Assembly: GCF_026151165.2 (NCBI RefSeq)
Contig: NZ_CP117849.1
Coordinates: 2,480,001 to 2,544,000 of the forward strand
Direction of reading: 5' to 3'
Origin: Cryobacterium sp. SO2
GTDB taxonomy: Bacteria; Actinomycetota; Actinomycetes; Actinomycetales; Microbacteriaceae
Length of the DNA: 64,000 bases
Every line of letters begins with the position of its first letter. Within the stretch, counting starts at the first letter, position 1. The notes below the pieces were generated by a model. That model saw only the letters and a program-made list of their open reading frames with translations. It was not told the origin of the DNA and did not search any database. Position numbers and translations under genes: made by a program. Below are positions 15,771 to 24,905 of this stretch, piece by piece.

Positions 15771-16112
15771 TTAGGTCCAGATGCCCTGCCGTTGGCTGGT
15801 TGAGTGCAAGACGAGCGGGCGCGGTTCTAACAGGACCGTCATGCCTTCAGGAGTATTCGCGGATTGCACCAATGCTTCGACCCACTTCGAATTCAGGGAA
15901 GGCCACGGGCTATCGGAAAACGTGTACACGAGCGCCACACCGGGGGAAATCCAGACCGCGCCACGGCCACCGTCGCCCTCATGGTCATTCGTCCAGGAAA
16001 GATGGAAACTCTCTTTCAGATGAAGCTTGACCCCGATAGCGACCTGGAGGTGAGCGAGCGTCCAATCGTCGACATGAATAACCTGCCTCGAACCGTATGT
16101 GAAGGTTCCCAA
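15771..16112 (-). CDS. DUF7882-type protein, intact copy
   Basis: The 113-aa protein starts MGTFTYGSRQVIHVDDWTLA and contains FHLSWTNDHEGDGGRGAVWI and ALVYTFSDSP...NSKWVEALVQSANTPEGM. This layout (YG...I.IDD.TLAHL, SW, W..P...L.F.F, W..AL...AN...G) matches small proteins of unknown function that are frequent in Microbacteriaceae. Two broken relatives lie upstream in the window. The family assignment is from memory. Confidence 0.75.
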   Translation of the reverse strand: MGTFTYGSRQVIHVDDWTLAHLQVAIGVKLHLKESFHLSWTNDHEGDGGRGAVWISPGVALVYTFSDSPWPSLNSKWVEALVQSANTPEGMTVLLEPRPLVLHSTSQRQGIWT

Positions 16113-16210
16113 AGACTTCTCCTCCCCCCAAGCAACTTTTGCAGAACCATACCCCCAGTGACACAGCCTCAGGAAGGGGGTTGCGCTGCCGCTGTTTGTA
16201 CGTACATGCG

Positions 16211-16420
16211 TTACGGCGACATAACTCCCCGAGCCTTAGCGTCCGATAGCCGATCGTCTACCGGCTCGTGTGCAAGGCGCTCGAAGTATTCGAGACTGTA
16301 GACGGACAAGCCAGTGCTCTTTCTATGATCTGCCCGGCAGCCCGGACGGTGCGGTGTGATCTCATCTGAAAGTGGGACGAGACTGCGCCGGCGGAGAGTG
16401 TTATGTTCATGAGACCTCAA
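16211..16420 (-). CDS. Possible small protein
   Basis: A 69-aa frame ends in LSVYSLEYFERLAHEPVDDR, LSDAKARGVMSP, which has a protein-like helical pattern. The N-terminal half is less convincing. Nothing on the other strand is better in 16113-16500. Low confidence. Confidence 0.3.
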   Translation of the reverse strand: MRSHEHNTLRRRSLVPLSDEITPHRPGCRADHRKSTGLSVYSLEYFERLAHEPVDDRLSDAKARGVMSP

Positions 16421-16545
16421 CGGGTACCAGGTGTAGATCAGCCGGTCAAGAGCATCCTCTGACCGTCGTCAGCCCAGGCATTTCCAGCAGCGGAGATTCT
16501 ATGTGCAGAGAGTGTTCACTGATGCCAACCAAAGTGGGCGCGGGG

Positions 16546-16883
16546 TGATGGCGGCGTCCGAGGTATCTGATCAGCAGAAGCTGATGCTCAGCATGGCTTC
16601 AGGTAGTCAGGTCGCGTTCGGGCTCATTTACGATCACTTGTGTGTCACAACGTTTGCGATCTGCACTCATCATTCACAATCGCCGGCCGGGGTAGACGAG
16701 GTCATGCACGATCTGTGGCTGTACGTTTGGCAAAACGCGCCGAGGCTCTCGGCGCTTGACGGCTCGCCTTGGTCGATCATCATTAGTACAGCTGAGCAGC
16801 ACGCCGCAGTTCACGCTCAGGCGGAGCGCCTGCACCAAAAAACGGACACCACTCCGCTCGGAAAAGTCCCGATCCGCGAGTAA
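16546..16883 (+). pseudogene. Truncated ECF-type sigma factor (region 2 only)
   Basis: From the ATG at 16546 the 112 residues read DQQKLMLSMASGSQVAFGLI, YDHLC, then VDEVMHDLWLYVWQNAPRLS and PWSIIISTAEQHAAVHAQAE. This is the pattern of sigma-70 region 2, which binds core polymerase and the -10 element. Region 4 is missing, so it is probably a broken gene. A longer start at 16503 is possible. Confidence 0.55.
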
Positions 16884-16979
16884 TGAGCAGCCCGGAGACC
16901 GCAGAGTCCCCGTTACGTTCGGCCCAGACGCCGCAAGCTACTACGAAACAATCTTGACCTCGGTTCTCGCGTACGTCGG

Positions 16980-17093
16980 TTATGGATAGCGACTGCTGAA
17001 CTGGAGCGGATCGGTTTTGCCAGCGCAGCCGCACAGGGCCAAGCTGATGATCCCGAAAGCGATTAGTGCTTCCATGCCGCTCGGGGTCCTCAT
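16980..17093 (-). CDS. Possible 37-aa membrane peptide or lipoprotein
   Basis: The frame starts MRTPSGMEALIAFGIISLAL and continues CGCAGKTDPLQFSSRYP. It looks like a short signal or membrane helix with a Cys pair that could serve as a lipobox. The frame is too short for certainty, but the hydrophobic pattern is better than chance. Confidence 0.3.
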   Translation of the reverse strand: MRTPSGMEALIAFGIISLALCGCAGKTDPLQFSSRYP

Positions 17094-17171
17094 GGCCTGA
17101 TCTAGCCAACTCACCTGAAGTGCATGCCCAGCGGGCGCTCCTCCGAGTTAGCGCCCATCCCGGAACAGAAT

Positions 17172-17218
17172 CTGACGCCGACCCCGGCACCGACCCCGGC
17201 ACCGGCACCGGCACCGGG
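17172..17218 (+). repeat. Short hexamer array (GGCACC/GACCCC type)
   Basis: Adjacent units CCGACCCCGGCACC and CCGGCACC repeat with a six-base step. The array could vary in length by slippage. No gene assignment is certain. Confidence 0.6.
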
Positions 17219-17411
17219 CAGGATTCGAGAACCCAACCTGCACCTCGACAGACTCGACCTCAATGGCGAGCTAATCGGGCCCTTCATCCATTCAACCCCC
17301 GCTGCTTTGCCCAGCGCAGAACAGCATGGGTTTGGTCTCTTTGGTAGCTCTAGCCAACTCTTCCGATTCTCATAGGAACGGCATAGGAGATGTACAGCTG
17401 AGCTATCTAGC

Positions 17412-18689
17412 GTGATCGTCATGCAAAACATTGATGAGACCACGAATCGCGCCTCTGAGCGCACCCTGAAGAAGCGGGCAACTTGGATCACCGCTATGGT
17501 GCTGGCCGGCGGTATCGCCCTCGCTGGCTGCACCACTTCGACAACGGAGGCCACGACCGGGTCCTCGACCAGCAGCAGCTCCAGCGCCATCACCGATGCA
17601 GCGACGGTGTCGACCACCGACAGTACTACGACCGCCGAGACCATCTCGGCCACGACCGCCGCCGCCGCGGCCTTCCTCGCCACCCTCACGGACGAGCAGC
17701 GCGAAGCCGTTCTGTACTCCTACGACGACGAGACGAAGACCACGTCCTGGTCAAACTTCCCGGTGACGTTCGTAGAGCGAGCCGGCCTGAACCTCACCGA
17801 CCTCACCGAGGAGCAACAGACCGCTGCCCTCGCGGTGCTCGAATCGCTCCTGAGCGACGACGCCTACGCCACCGTGGTCGGCATCATGGGAGGCGACGAA
17901 TATCTACTGGAGAACTCCAACAGCACCGAGACCTCCCTTGGCCAGTATTACATCGCATTCTTCGGCGACCCCTCCGACACCAGTGCCTACGAAGTACAGT
18001 TCGGCGGACACCACCTCGGCATCAACGCCACCCTCGACGGCTCCACAGACGCCATCACCTTCGCCCCCACCCACCTCGGCGTGCAGCCCGCTGCCTATAC
18101 CGACGCCGACGGCAACGAGGTGCAGCCCTTTGACGACATCTACACCGACGCGTTCGCCTTCTACAACAGCCTCACCACCGAGCAGCAGGCTACCCTCACC
18201 TCGGGCGACGTGAGCACGTGCGCTCCGGGCGACACCTGCGACTTCGCCACCGGCGCCGGCCTCACCGGAGCCGACCTCACCGACGAACAGAAGCAGCTGC
18301 TGCTTGACCTCATCGCCAACTGGGCCGGCATGGCCGACGAGGAAACCACCGCCACGGAACTCGCCGAAATCGAAGCGACCCTCGACACCACCGTCATCGC
18401 CTGGTCAGGCGAGACGACGTACGACATGAGCACCGGTGACGGCATCTCGTTCTCAATCTCGGGCCCGAACGTGTACATCTCGTTCCAAGCACAACAGGGC
18501 TCCGCTGGGGCAGATGTCGACGGGGTAACAACCTCAGGCTGGGGCCACGTGCACACCATCTACCGCGACCCCACGAACGACTACGCGAACAGCGTCACCC
18601 AACAGGCGGCCACCGGCATGAGCGGCGGCGGCGCACCCGCCGACGGCGGCACCCCTCCCTCGGGCAGTAGCGCACCCTCCAACGGATAG
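17412..18689 (+). CDS. DUF3500 lipoprotein
   Basis: The 425-aa protein has a signal peptide with a lipobox (GGIALAGC, around residue 40), a Ser/Thr-rich linker, then a DUF3500-type domain: FLATLTDEQREAVLYSYDDE, WSNFPV, RAGL, YYIAFFGDP, QFGGHHLGINATL, FAPTHLGVQP and a late GWGHVHTIYRDP. The C-terminus is Gly/Ser-rich. It would be anchored to the outer face of the membrane. The family has no firmly assigned function. The GTG or ATG near 17412-17421 is the likely start. A strong hairpin follows the stop. Confidence 0.85.
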   Translation: MIVMQNIDETTNRASERTLKKRATWITAMVLAGGIALAGCTTSTTEATTGSSTSSSSSAITDAATVSTTDSTTTAETISATTAAAAAFLATLTDEQREAVLYSYDDETKTTSWSNFPVTFVERAGLNLTDLTEEQQTAALAVLESLLSDDAYATVVGIMGGDEYLLENSNSTETSLGQYYIAFFGDPSDTSAYEVQFGGHHLGINATLDGSTDAITFAPTHLGVQPAAYTDADGNEVQPFDDIYTDAFAFYNSLTTEQQATLTSGDVSTCAPGDTCDFATGAGLTGADLTDEQKQLLLDLIANWAGMADEETTATELAEIEATLDTTVIAWSGETTYDMSTGDGISFSISGPNVYISFQAQQGSAGADVDGVTTSGWGHVHTIYRDPTNDYANSVTQQAATGMSGGGAPADGGTPPSGSSAPSNG

Positions 18690-18714
18690 CGATCTGACCT
18701 GAACCGGAGAACGA

Positions 18715-18743
18715 TTGGCCCGGCTGCACAGCAGCCGGGCCAA
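18715..18743 (+). terminator. Terminator after the DUF3500 gene
   Basis: TTGGCCCGGCTG (18715-18726) pairs perfectly with CAGCCGGGCCAA (18732-18743) around CACAG. It lacks a T run, as is common in high-G+C Gram-positives. Confidence 0.8.
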
Positions 18744-19191
18744 CCGCGTATATGCCAATGGACGGGATTCCCCTAAAGGCTTCTCCGCGCCCGGGCCCTT
18801 ATTCAATTTCATCACCGCGCGATCCGCATCGTCGATCCTGCTTTCGGCTCCGGGTAAGCATGCTGCAGATATCAAGGCACCACTGCTCGCCGCATTGTGC
18901 ACGCGTCCCTACTACGACAACAGAACCATCGCCCGACCACTATTGACGGCGTCACAGCTGCTCACCGCACTGCTCCGTCGTCTAGATGTGTAGAGGCGCG
19001 GCAGGTCGGGCCTGCGAACAGGCCGCTCTGCCACATACCCAGCAACCATATTCCTGTCGTCGATCCAAAGATTCCCCTGTCGGGCCTAGTTGGGCAGGGA
19101 GTCGTGCGCACTCAGGCGATCAGCTGAGGGGGGGGTGGTTTGTGACTTTCTAACAACTGCGACGAGGCCTCTGGGAGAAGTGACGATGAAG
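18744..19191. other. Intergenic stretch without recognisable gene
   Basis: About 450 bases separate the DUF3500 terminator from the end of the catabolic operon. Frames on both strands lack ribosome binding sites and family motifs. I see nothing definite here. Confidence 0.4.
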
Positions 19192-20127
19192 TCATCCGGA
19201 GGCCCTGTCGGCCGGAAGGGGACCAACAGGTCGGCTGGGTACGAATTTGTAGGCTGACATTGCAGTGTCGGAGAATAGCGCTTGCCGTTCCAATCGAGGA
19301 AGATCAGAGGTGATTTCTTCAAATGCTTCGTACAGCCTGTCGAATCCGGAGTAGAGGCTGTCAACTGGAAAATTACTGCCGAACATCGTGCGCTTCGGGC
19401 CGAAAATTTCGATGGTGTCGATCACGAACGACCTTAAGGATTCGATTGTCCACCGGTGGTCGTTGGTGCCCAAAGCCGAGATTTTCACAAATACGTTTGC
19501 TTCAGCCGCGACCGCGCGCATGCCTTGCCGCCATTCGGAGATCGACTGCAGGTCTCGGTTGATCGGCATTCCGGCGTGGTCGAGGATGATGCGTGTCTCT
19601 GGGAACTCCGCTGCGAGTTCCGCGGCTTGGAGCAGCTGAGAGGGGAATACCTGCAGGTCGAAGCTCATTGCGTGCTGGTGGAGGAGCGCGAAATGAGCCC
19701 GCCACCTGGGATCGGTGATGATGTCGTTACGGTCGCGATGTGCATATAAAGGATCGTTGTGCCAGTTCAGGATGTCGCGAATGCCTCGCACACTCTGGAG
19801 AGTTGCGAGCCGGTCAAGCTGCGCTGGTGCGTCCAGGTCTAGAAGCGAAACCTGCGCTACTTGGACGCTGGGGAGTCCGCGCTCGGTGTGAAGCGAATCT
19901 ATCCAGGTGGCCTCAGCCCACGGATCAGCTGCGCCGTTCTCCACATGTACGGAGCCGATCAGCCGATAGGCGCCGACGTCCTCGAGATAGTCGTCGAGTG
20001 AATACGACCGCCGCAATGGCAGATCGTTGCCGTGGTACCGAGCCCTCAGCGGACCGTCCAGCCACGGATAGGACCGAGCGAGGTCAGTGAGGTGGTGGTG
20101 GGCATCGACGATCTCAAGGTCGCTCAT
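19192..20127 (-). CDS. Amidohydrolase-2 family metal-dependent hydrolase (lactonase-like)
   Basis: The 311-aa TIM-barrel enzyme has an N-terminal IVDAHHHLTDL metal motif, VRGIRDILNW in the middle, LDHAGMPINR, and the late MFGSNFPVDSL with the conserved Asp. This is the COG3618 type, which includes hydrolases of sugar lactones and of 2-pyrone-4,6-dicarboxylate. It overlaps the dehydrogenase gene by 14 bases and is last in the operon. A role in opening a sugar lactone fits the neighbours but is inference. Confidence 0.82.
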   Translation of the reverse strand: MSDLEIVDAHHHLTDLARSYPWLDGPLRARYHGNDLPLRRSYSLDDYLEDVGAYRLIGSVHVENGAADPWAEATWIDSLHTERGLPSVQVAQVSLLDLDAPAQLDRLATLQSVRGIRDILNWHNDPLYAHRDRNDIITDPRWRAHFALLHQHAMSFDLQVFPSQLLQAAELAAEFPETRIILDHAGMPINRDLQSISEWRQGMRAVAAEANVFVKISALGTNDHRWTIESLRSFVIDTIEIFGPKRTMFGSNFPVDSLYSGFDRLYEAFEEITSDLPRLERQALFSDTAMSAYKFVPSRPVGPLPADRASG

Positions 20128-21025
20128 TACGACCCTTCGCGATGGTCAGGTAGACACCTGTGTGATCCAGTGCGCCGTCCCCATCGGCAACCATTTGGGT
20201 GAACAGCCGGGTGACTTCGGTCGTGGTCGGCAAGGTCAGGTGAAGGGCTTCGGCAGCCTCGGCGACGAAGCGCAGATCCTTGAGCTGATTCGTCGCGCTG
20301 CCTCCGGGGCTGAAGTCTTCGGTGATCCATTTGTCACCCTTCTGCTTCAAAACCTCGGAGTGTGCCAGGCCGCCCTGAAGGATCCCCCGCACGACGTCGA
20401 GGTCGAGTCCCGCTGTTCGGGCCAGCAGCATCGATTCGGATACGGCCGCAACTGTTGCTGCGACCACGATCTGGTTGCAGGCCTTTGCCATTGCGCCCGA
20501 CCCACTTGGGCCGAGATGGCGGATGGTGGTGCCGAGAAGTGCGAACACTGGCCGCAGCCGTTCGACGACATCGGTCTCGCCGCCGATCATGATGCTCAAC
20601 GTGCCCGTCTCGGCGCCGACGGTGCCGCCGCTCAGGGGCGCGTCGACAACCTGCACACCGTGCTGAGTCTTCATCCGCTGGGCGAAGTCGGCGATCGCGA
20701 TCGGTGACACGGTGCCGTGCACGACCAGCACCGGGGCGCTGATGCGCTTGGCCGACCAGCCCGCGAGGAGCCCGTCCGGGCCGGCGAGGAGGCCTTCGAC
20801 CTGCGGAAGGTCGGGCAGCACGGTGAGTGTGACTTCGGTCGCCGCCTCGGCCGGCGTGAGAGCGACAACGGCCCCGCGGGATTCCAGTGCCTCGCTCTTC
20901 CCGGCGGACCGGTTCCAGACGATGACCGGACCGTATCGGGCGAGCAGTATTCCGGCCATCGGGCGGCCCATCGGACCGAGGCCCACAAGCGAGACAGTCG
21001 GGCGTGGGAGGGTTTGGCGGATCAT
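20114..21025 (-). CDS. 3-hydroxyisobutyrate dehydrogenase family oxidoreductase
   Basis: From the ATG at 21025 the protein has 303 residues. The open frame runs much further upstream, but that part overlaps the permease gene and is spurious. It shows the NAD(P)-binding VSLVGLGPMGRPMAGIL at the N-terminus, the substrate-binding VVDAPLSGGTVGAETGTL and the catalytic-Lys segment GAMAKACNQIV. The family oxidises beta-hydroxyacids such as 3-hydroxyisobutyrate, tartronate or threonate. Placed in the operon, it probably oxidises a sugar-acid intermediate. Confidence 0.88.
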   Translation of the reverse strand: MIRQTLPRPTVSLVGLGPMGRPMAGILLARYGPVIVWNRSAGKSEALESRGAVVALTPAEAATEVTLTVLPDLPQVEGLLAGPDGLLAGWSAKRISAPVLVVHGTVSPIAIADFAQRMKTQHGVQVVDAPLSGGTVGAETGTLSIMIGGETDVVERLRPVFALLGTTIRHLGPSGSGAMAKACNQIVVAATVAAVSESMLLARTAGLDLDVVRGILQGGLAHSEVLKQKGDKWITEDFSPGGSATNQLKDLRFVAEAAEALHLTLPTTTEVTRLFTQMVADGDGALDHTGVYLTIAKGRNERP

Positions 21026-21102
21026 GGGTACTCCGAATCGAAGAATCGGCCCCACCCCGCCGGTAATCGGGAAATGAAATCCGGCGAAGGCGGGGAGAGC
21101 GC

Positions 21103-22140
21103 TTAGATCTTGACCGACGGATGGGTCGCTGTCGGCGGCGCCGCCACTTCCTTGCGCTTCTTGCCCCGGGAGAACATCGACCAGTCCTTGCTGGTCTGAT
21201 CGAGGATGACGGCAATCAGGACCACGAGGCCGGTGACGATCTGCTCGTAGAAGCTGGGGACATTCAGCAGGACCAGGCCGTTGGTGAGTGCGCCGAGGAT
21301 CAGCGCGCCGACTAGGGTTCCCGCGATGCGGCCCTCGCCCCCCATCAAGTTGGCCCCGCCGATGACGGCTGCCGCGATGGCGGTCAATTGGTAGGAAGCG
21401 CCGGCGTCCGGCTGCGCCGCATTGATTCGAGCAACGATGACCAGGCCGCCCAGTGCAGAGAGCCCACCGGCGATCGCGTACACCGCAATCTTCACGCGGT
21501 GCACTCGCACGCCGGAGAGCCAGGCGGTTTCTTCGCTGCCGCCGACCGCGATCACGTTCTGACCGAAGACTGTTTTCCGCAGCAGCAACCAGGCGCCGAT
21601 TGCCACGACCGCGACGACGATGACCACGACCGGGATGCCGAAGACGTAGCTGTTGAGGATCATCACAAACTCGGCCGGGATGTCGTAGACCGGTCGGCCG
21701 TTCGTGGCCACGTAGGCGCAGCCCTGGAACACGCTCATGGTGCCGAGGGTGGCGATGAAGGGTGGCAGCCGCAGTTTTGTGACCAGCAAACCGTTGATGA
21801 CGCCGCAGAGGATGCCGAGGAAAATACCCAGCAGGAGCCCGAGCATGGCCGGAACACCCTCGTTGACCATCAGGTTTGCGCTGACGATCCCCACGAAACT
21901 CGCGATGGCGCCGACGGAGAGGTCGATACCCGCGGTGATGATGACGAAGGTGAGGCCGATACCGATGATCGCGTTCACGCTCGCCGATACCGCAACGTCG
22001 CGGAGGTTGTTGACCGTGAGGAAGTTCGGGTTCAGAGACCCCAGCACGGCGAACAGGACGATGGCTGCCAGGTAGATGCCGACGGCTTGGAGGTTGATTT
22101 TGCGCTTCGGTCGGACTGCGGCCGGGGGCGGGAGAGTCAT
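21103..22140 (-). CDS. Sugar ABC transporter permease (RbsC type)
   Basis: The 345-aa protein has about ten hydrophobic spans and the family segments GIDLSVGAIASFVGIVSANL and GGANLMGGEGRIAGTLVGAL. It would form the membrane channel of a ribose/xylose/inositol-type importer. Its start overlaps the ATP-binding gene by four bases (ATGA). Confidence 0.93.
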   Translation of the reverse strand: MTLPPPAAVRPKRKINLQAVGIYLAAIVLFAVLGSLNPNFLTVNNLRDVAVSASVNAIIGIGLTFVIITAGIDLSVGAIASFVGIVSANLMVNEGVPAMLGLLLGIFLGILCGVINGLLVTKLRLPPFIATLGTMSVFQGCAYVATNGRPVYDIPAEFVMILNSYVFGIPVVVIVVAVVAIGAWLLLRKTVFGQNVIAVGGSEETAWLSGVRVHRVKIAVYAIAGGLSALGGLVIVARINAAQPDAGASYQLTAIAAAVIGGANLMGGEGRIAGTLVGALILGALTNGLVLLNVPSFYEQIVTGLVVLIAVILDQTSKDWSMFSRGKKRKEVAAPPTATHPSVKI

Positions 22141-23639
22141 TTCTGTCCTTTCGGTACACCCATGGCGCTTGCCACGATGCTGTGTTCGTTGATGTCGTCG
22201 TCGGTGTGTTCCGAGACGAACTGGCCCGCTTTCATGACGAGTACCCGGTCCGCGATGGAGATCACTTCCGGAAGGTCGCTGGAAACGACGATGATGGCGT
22301 GGCCTTCGGAGGCGAGTCGGTCGATGAGCTCGTAGATCTCGACCTTGCCGCCGACGTCGACGCCCTTGGTCGGCTCATCGAAGAGGAAAACGCTGGCGCC
22401 CAGCCACATCCACTTGCCGATGACGATCTTCTGCTGGTTGCCACCGGAGAACTGGCGGGCATTGAGCCGCACGTTCGCCGGTCGCAGCGACATGCTCTTG
22501 CCCATCGCTTCGGCCGTCTCGACTTGCCGGCGGGCGCTGATGAACGGCCCGAAGACGTTGAGCTGCTTATCCGCCGTGAGGGAGATGTTGGCGAACGCCG
22601 GCGTTTGCAGGATGAGGCCCTGGTGTTTGCGGTCTTCGGGGATGAACGCGATGCCGGCGGTGCGACTGTCACGAGGTGATTTCATCTTGAGCTTGCGCCC
22701 ACCGAGCGTGACCGTACTATGGGTTCCTTCATCGGCGTGGATGAGTGCGCGCAGGAACTCGGTGCGCCCCGACCCGACGAGGCCGGCGATGCCGACGACC
22801 TCGCCGCGTCGCACGGAGATCGACAGCGGGCCGACCCCGGAGGGGTGGGTCACGTCCGTCGCTTCGAAATACACTTCGGCGTCGGGTTTGACCGGGTGTT
22901 GCCGCACGAAGGAGAGCAGTTCGCGGCCTACCATCCGACGGACGATGTCCTCGGATGAGGTCTGGTGGATCGGAGCGTCAAAGACCGGTTTGCCGTCGCG
23001 GAGAACCACGACAGTGTCGGACACGCTCATGACTTCCGGCATTTTATGTGACACGTAGATCACGCCGACGCCCCGCCCGTGAGCGATTTCTCGCACCCGG
23101 TTGAGGACTTCCTCGACGTTGTGCTCCAGCATGCTGGTGGTCGGTTCGTCCAACGCCACGATCTTCGCGTCGAACGCGAAGGCCCGAGCGATGGTGAGCG
23201 CGTGCCGCTGGGCGGGGCTCAAGCGAGAGACCGGTGTTCGCGCCTCCATTGGAAAGCCCATCTGGGCGACGTCCTTAAGCGCGCGATCGATGTCCTTGTT
23301 CGCATTCGCCCGCTGGCTGCGGGTGAGTCCGAGGAGGAGGTTCTGAATGACGGTGAGCTGGGGCACAATGGCCGGCTCCTGCTGAGCAATACGCACCCCC
23401 TCTGCCAGCGCCCGGCGGGACGTGTACTCCGTCCGCCGGACGCCGTCGATGGTGATCGATCCGCCATCAGGCCGAAGGGATCCGCCCAGGATGGAGAGGA
23501 GGGTGCTCTTGCCTGCACCGTTTTCTCCGGCGAGGGTGCGCACCTCGCCACGCTCCAATATGAAGCTCACTCCGTCGAGCGCGCGAACGCCGGGGAATGA
23601 CTTCGCTATTTCTCGAACTTCGAGCAGATGTTCGGCCAT
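22137..23639 (-). CDS. Sugar ABC transporter ATP-binding protein (RbsA type)
   Basis: The 500-aa protein consists of two ABC domains, as usual for carbohydrate-uptake-2 family members. Domain one has Walker A GENGAGKSTLL near residue 40, a degenerate signature (SRLSPAQRHALTIAR) and DEPT. Domain two has an atypical first loop (GLVGSGRTEFLRAL) and a good signature FSGGNQQKIVIGKW with DEPTKGVD. This is the normal asymmetry of RbsA. It drives uptake through the downstream permease. Confidence 0.94.
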   Translation of the reverse strand: MAEHLLEVREIAKSFPGVRALDGVSFILERGEVRTLAGENGAGKSTLLSILGGSLRPDGGSITIDGVRRTEYTSRRALAEGVRIAQQEPAIVPQLTVIQNLLLGLTRSQRANANKDIDRALKDVAQMGFPMEARTPVSRLSPAQRHALTIARAFAFDAKIVALDEPTTSMLEHNVEEVLNRVREIAHGRGVGVIYVSHKMPEVMSVSDTVVVLRDGKPVFDAPIHQTSSEDIVRRMVGRELLSFVRQHPVKPDAEVYFEATDVTHPSGVGPLSISVRRGEVVGIAGLVGSGRTEFLRALIHADEGTHSTVTLGGRKLKMKSPRDSRTAGIAFIPEDRKHQGLILQTPAFANISLTADKQLNVFGPFISARRQVETAEAMGKSMSLRPANVRLNARQFSGGNQQKIVIGKWMWLGASVFLFDEPTKGVDVGGKVEIYELIDRLASEGHAIIVVSSDLPEVISIADRVLVMKAGQFVSEHTDDDINEHSIVASAMGVPKGQK

Positions 23640-23679
23640 GAAAATCGCCTTTCAAGTTGAAATGGTCGGGCTGAACGGG

Positions 23680-24741
23680 TTAGGGCATGCCCTCGGCGTA
23701 CTCGTCGACGTTCTCGGCGTCGATGATGAATGCCGGCACGTCAACCCAGCCCGGTACTTTCTGGCCGTCGAGCAGCCACAGGGCCACATCGACTCCGGTT
23801 GCACCTTCGGTGACGGGCAGCTCGCTGACCGTGGCGGTGATGCCGCCGTCTACGATCTGCTTCTTCGCCTGCGGGATGCCATCCGTGCCGACCAGGACAA
23901 CCTCGCCGGTCAGGCCTTTCGCAGCGATGGCCGCCTGAACGCCCAAGGCCATTCCATCGTTCTGGGAGTAGAACGCCTTGATGTCAGGGTTGGCTGTCAG
24001 CATCGCGGTGGCGATTTCCTGCGCTTCGGTCTGGCTCCAGTTGGCGGTCTGAGAGGCAACGAGCTCCAGGTTCGGGTGGTCTGCCAGAGCGGTCGTGAAG
24101 CCCTCGCCGCGGTTGCGGGCGTTGGAGGAGCCCGGGTCGCCTTCGATCATTGCGACCTGGCCGCCGTCGGGCAGCTGCTCCGCGATGTAGTCGGCTGCCG
24201 TCGCGCCGATGGTCAGGGCGTCCGGTCCGACGTACACGACGCCGGGCACGGTTCCCTGTGCGTCGTTTAGGACGATTGCGGGGATGCCCTGCTCCAGGGC
24301 TGCCTCGAACACGGTGTCCAGAGCGGTGGCAGAGATCGGCGAGGCCAAGATTGCGCTGCAGCCTTGATTCATGGCGCTGTTCGCCTTGTCGAGCTGTTCG
24401 GTGATCGACGACTCGTCGGTTACGTCGAACGTCTGTGACTCGACGCCCAGCCTCTCAGCCTCGTCCTGGAAGCCCTGTTGTTCGAAGCCCCAGAACTCGT
24501 TGGACAGCGTTCGGGTCACGTAGCACAGCTTGATGCCCTCGCCGCCCTTGGGCTCCCCGAGTTCCTCCTTGACTGCGTCTACCTCGGTTTTCGCGTCGGT
24601 GTCGACCAGGTCGACGATTGACGAGTCCGAACCCCCACCGGTGCTGCTTGGACCGTCCGGAGTGGCGGTGCAGCCGGCGAGGAGGCCGACCGCGGCGATT
24701 CCGGCCAGGGCTGCGCCTGCGGCGCGTGGAAATGTGAACAT
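23680..24741 (-). CDS. Periplasmic-type sugar-binding lipoprotein of the ABC importer
   Basis: I chose ATG 24741 (MFTFPRAAGAALAG), which has AAAGG at a good distance, over longer starts. A lipobox VGLLAGC puts the lipidated Cys at residue 24. The mature protein is of the ribose-binding type 1 fold: LCYVTRTLSNEFWGFEQQGF, ILASPISATALDTVFEAALE, GDPGSSNARNRGEGF and YSQNDGMALGVQAAI. It delivers the sugar to the permease. A hairpin stands upstream at 24866-24898. Confidence 0.92.
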   Translation of the reverse strand: MFTFPRAAGAALAGIAAVGLLAGCTATPDGPSSTGGGSDSSIVDLVDTDAKTEVDAVKEELGEPKGGEGIKLCYVTRTLSNEFWGFEQQGFQDEAERLGVESQTFDVTDESSITEQLDKANSAMNQGCSAILASPISATALDTVFEAALEQGIPAIVLNDAQGTVPGVVYVGPDALTIGATAADYIAEQLPDGGQVAMIEGDPGSSNARNRGEGFTTALADHPNLELVASQTANWSQTEAQEIATAMLTANPDIKAFYSQNDGMALGVQAAIAAKGLTGEVVLVGTDGIPQAKKQIVDGGITATVSELPVTEGATGVDVALWLLDGQKVPGWVDVPAFIIDAENVDEYAEGMP

Positions 24742-24865
24742 TGTGATGCCTTTCATCTTTGAAGGGAAAAACACAGGTTCGAGTGCCTGTGGCAACGTCT
24801 GTGTTGCGGTCAATCGGTCGTGCTGGGTTGATGAGTCAGACGGATAATGGAGGTGGGGTCAAGCC

Positions 24866-24898
24866 CGCCGGCCGAGGGGTTGCGAGCGTCGGCCGGCG
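24866..24898 (-). terminator. Hairpin between isomerase and sugar-binding genes
   Basis: CGCCGGCCGA (24866-24875) pairs perfectly with TCGGCCGGCG (24889-24898). It may attenuate or process the mRNA so that the binding-protein gene is expressed differently from the isomerase. Confidence 0.55.
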
Positions 24899-24905
24899 TC
24901 GCGCG

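Larger units (their letters stand above)
16884..17411. other. Gene-poor stretch with a hexamer repeat
   Basis: No standard gene is evident. There is a short (GGCACC)n-type hexamer array around 17172-17218 and one possible 37-aa minus-strand frame, listed separately. A plus frame from 17124 (PTPAPTPAPAPAPG...) reads through the array but has no start site support. Confidence 0.35.

Noticed and set aside
21026..22159. N-terminal extension that would make a 681-aa dehydrogenase fusion
   Set aside because: The extension is another frame of the permease gene and reads as an Arg-rich, unordered sequence. The dehydrogenase begins at 21025.
21388..22335. Plus-strand frame of 315 codons opposite the sugar permease
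   Set aside because: It is antisense to the conserved ABC permease and has no start site or motifs.
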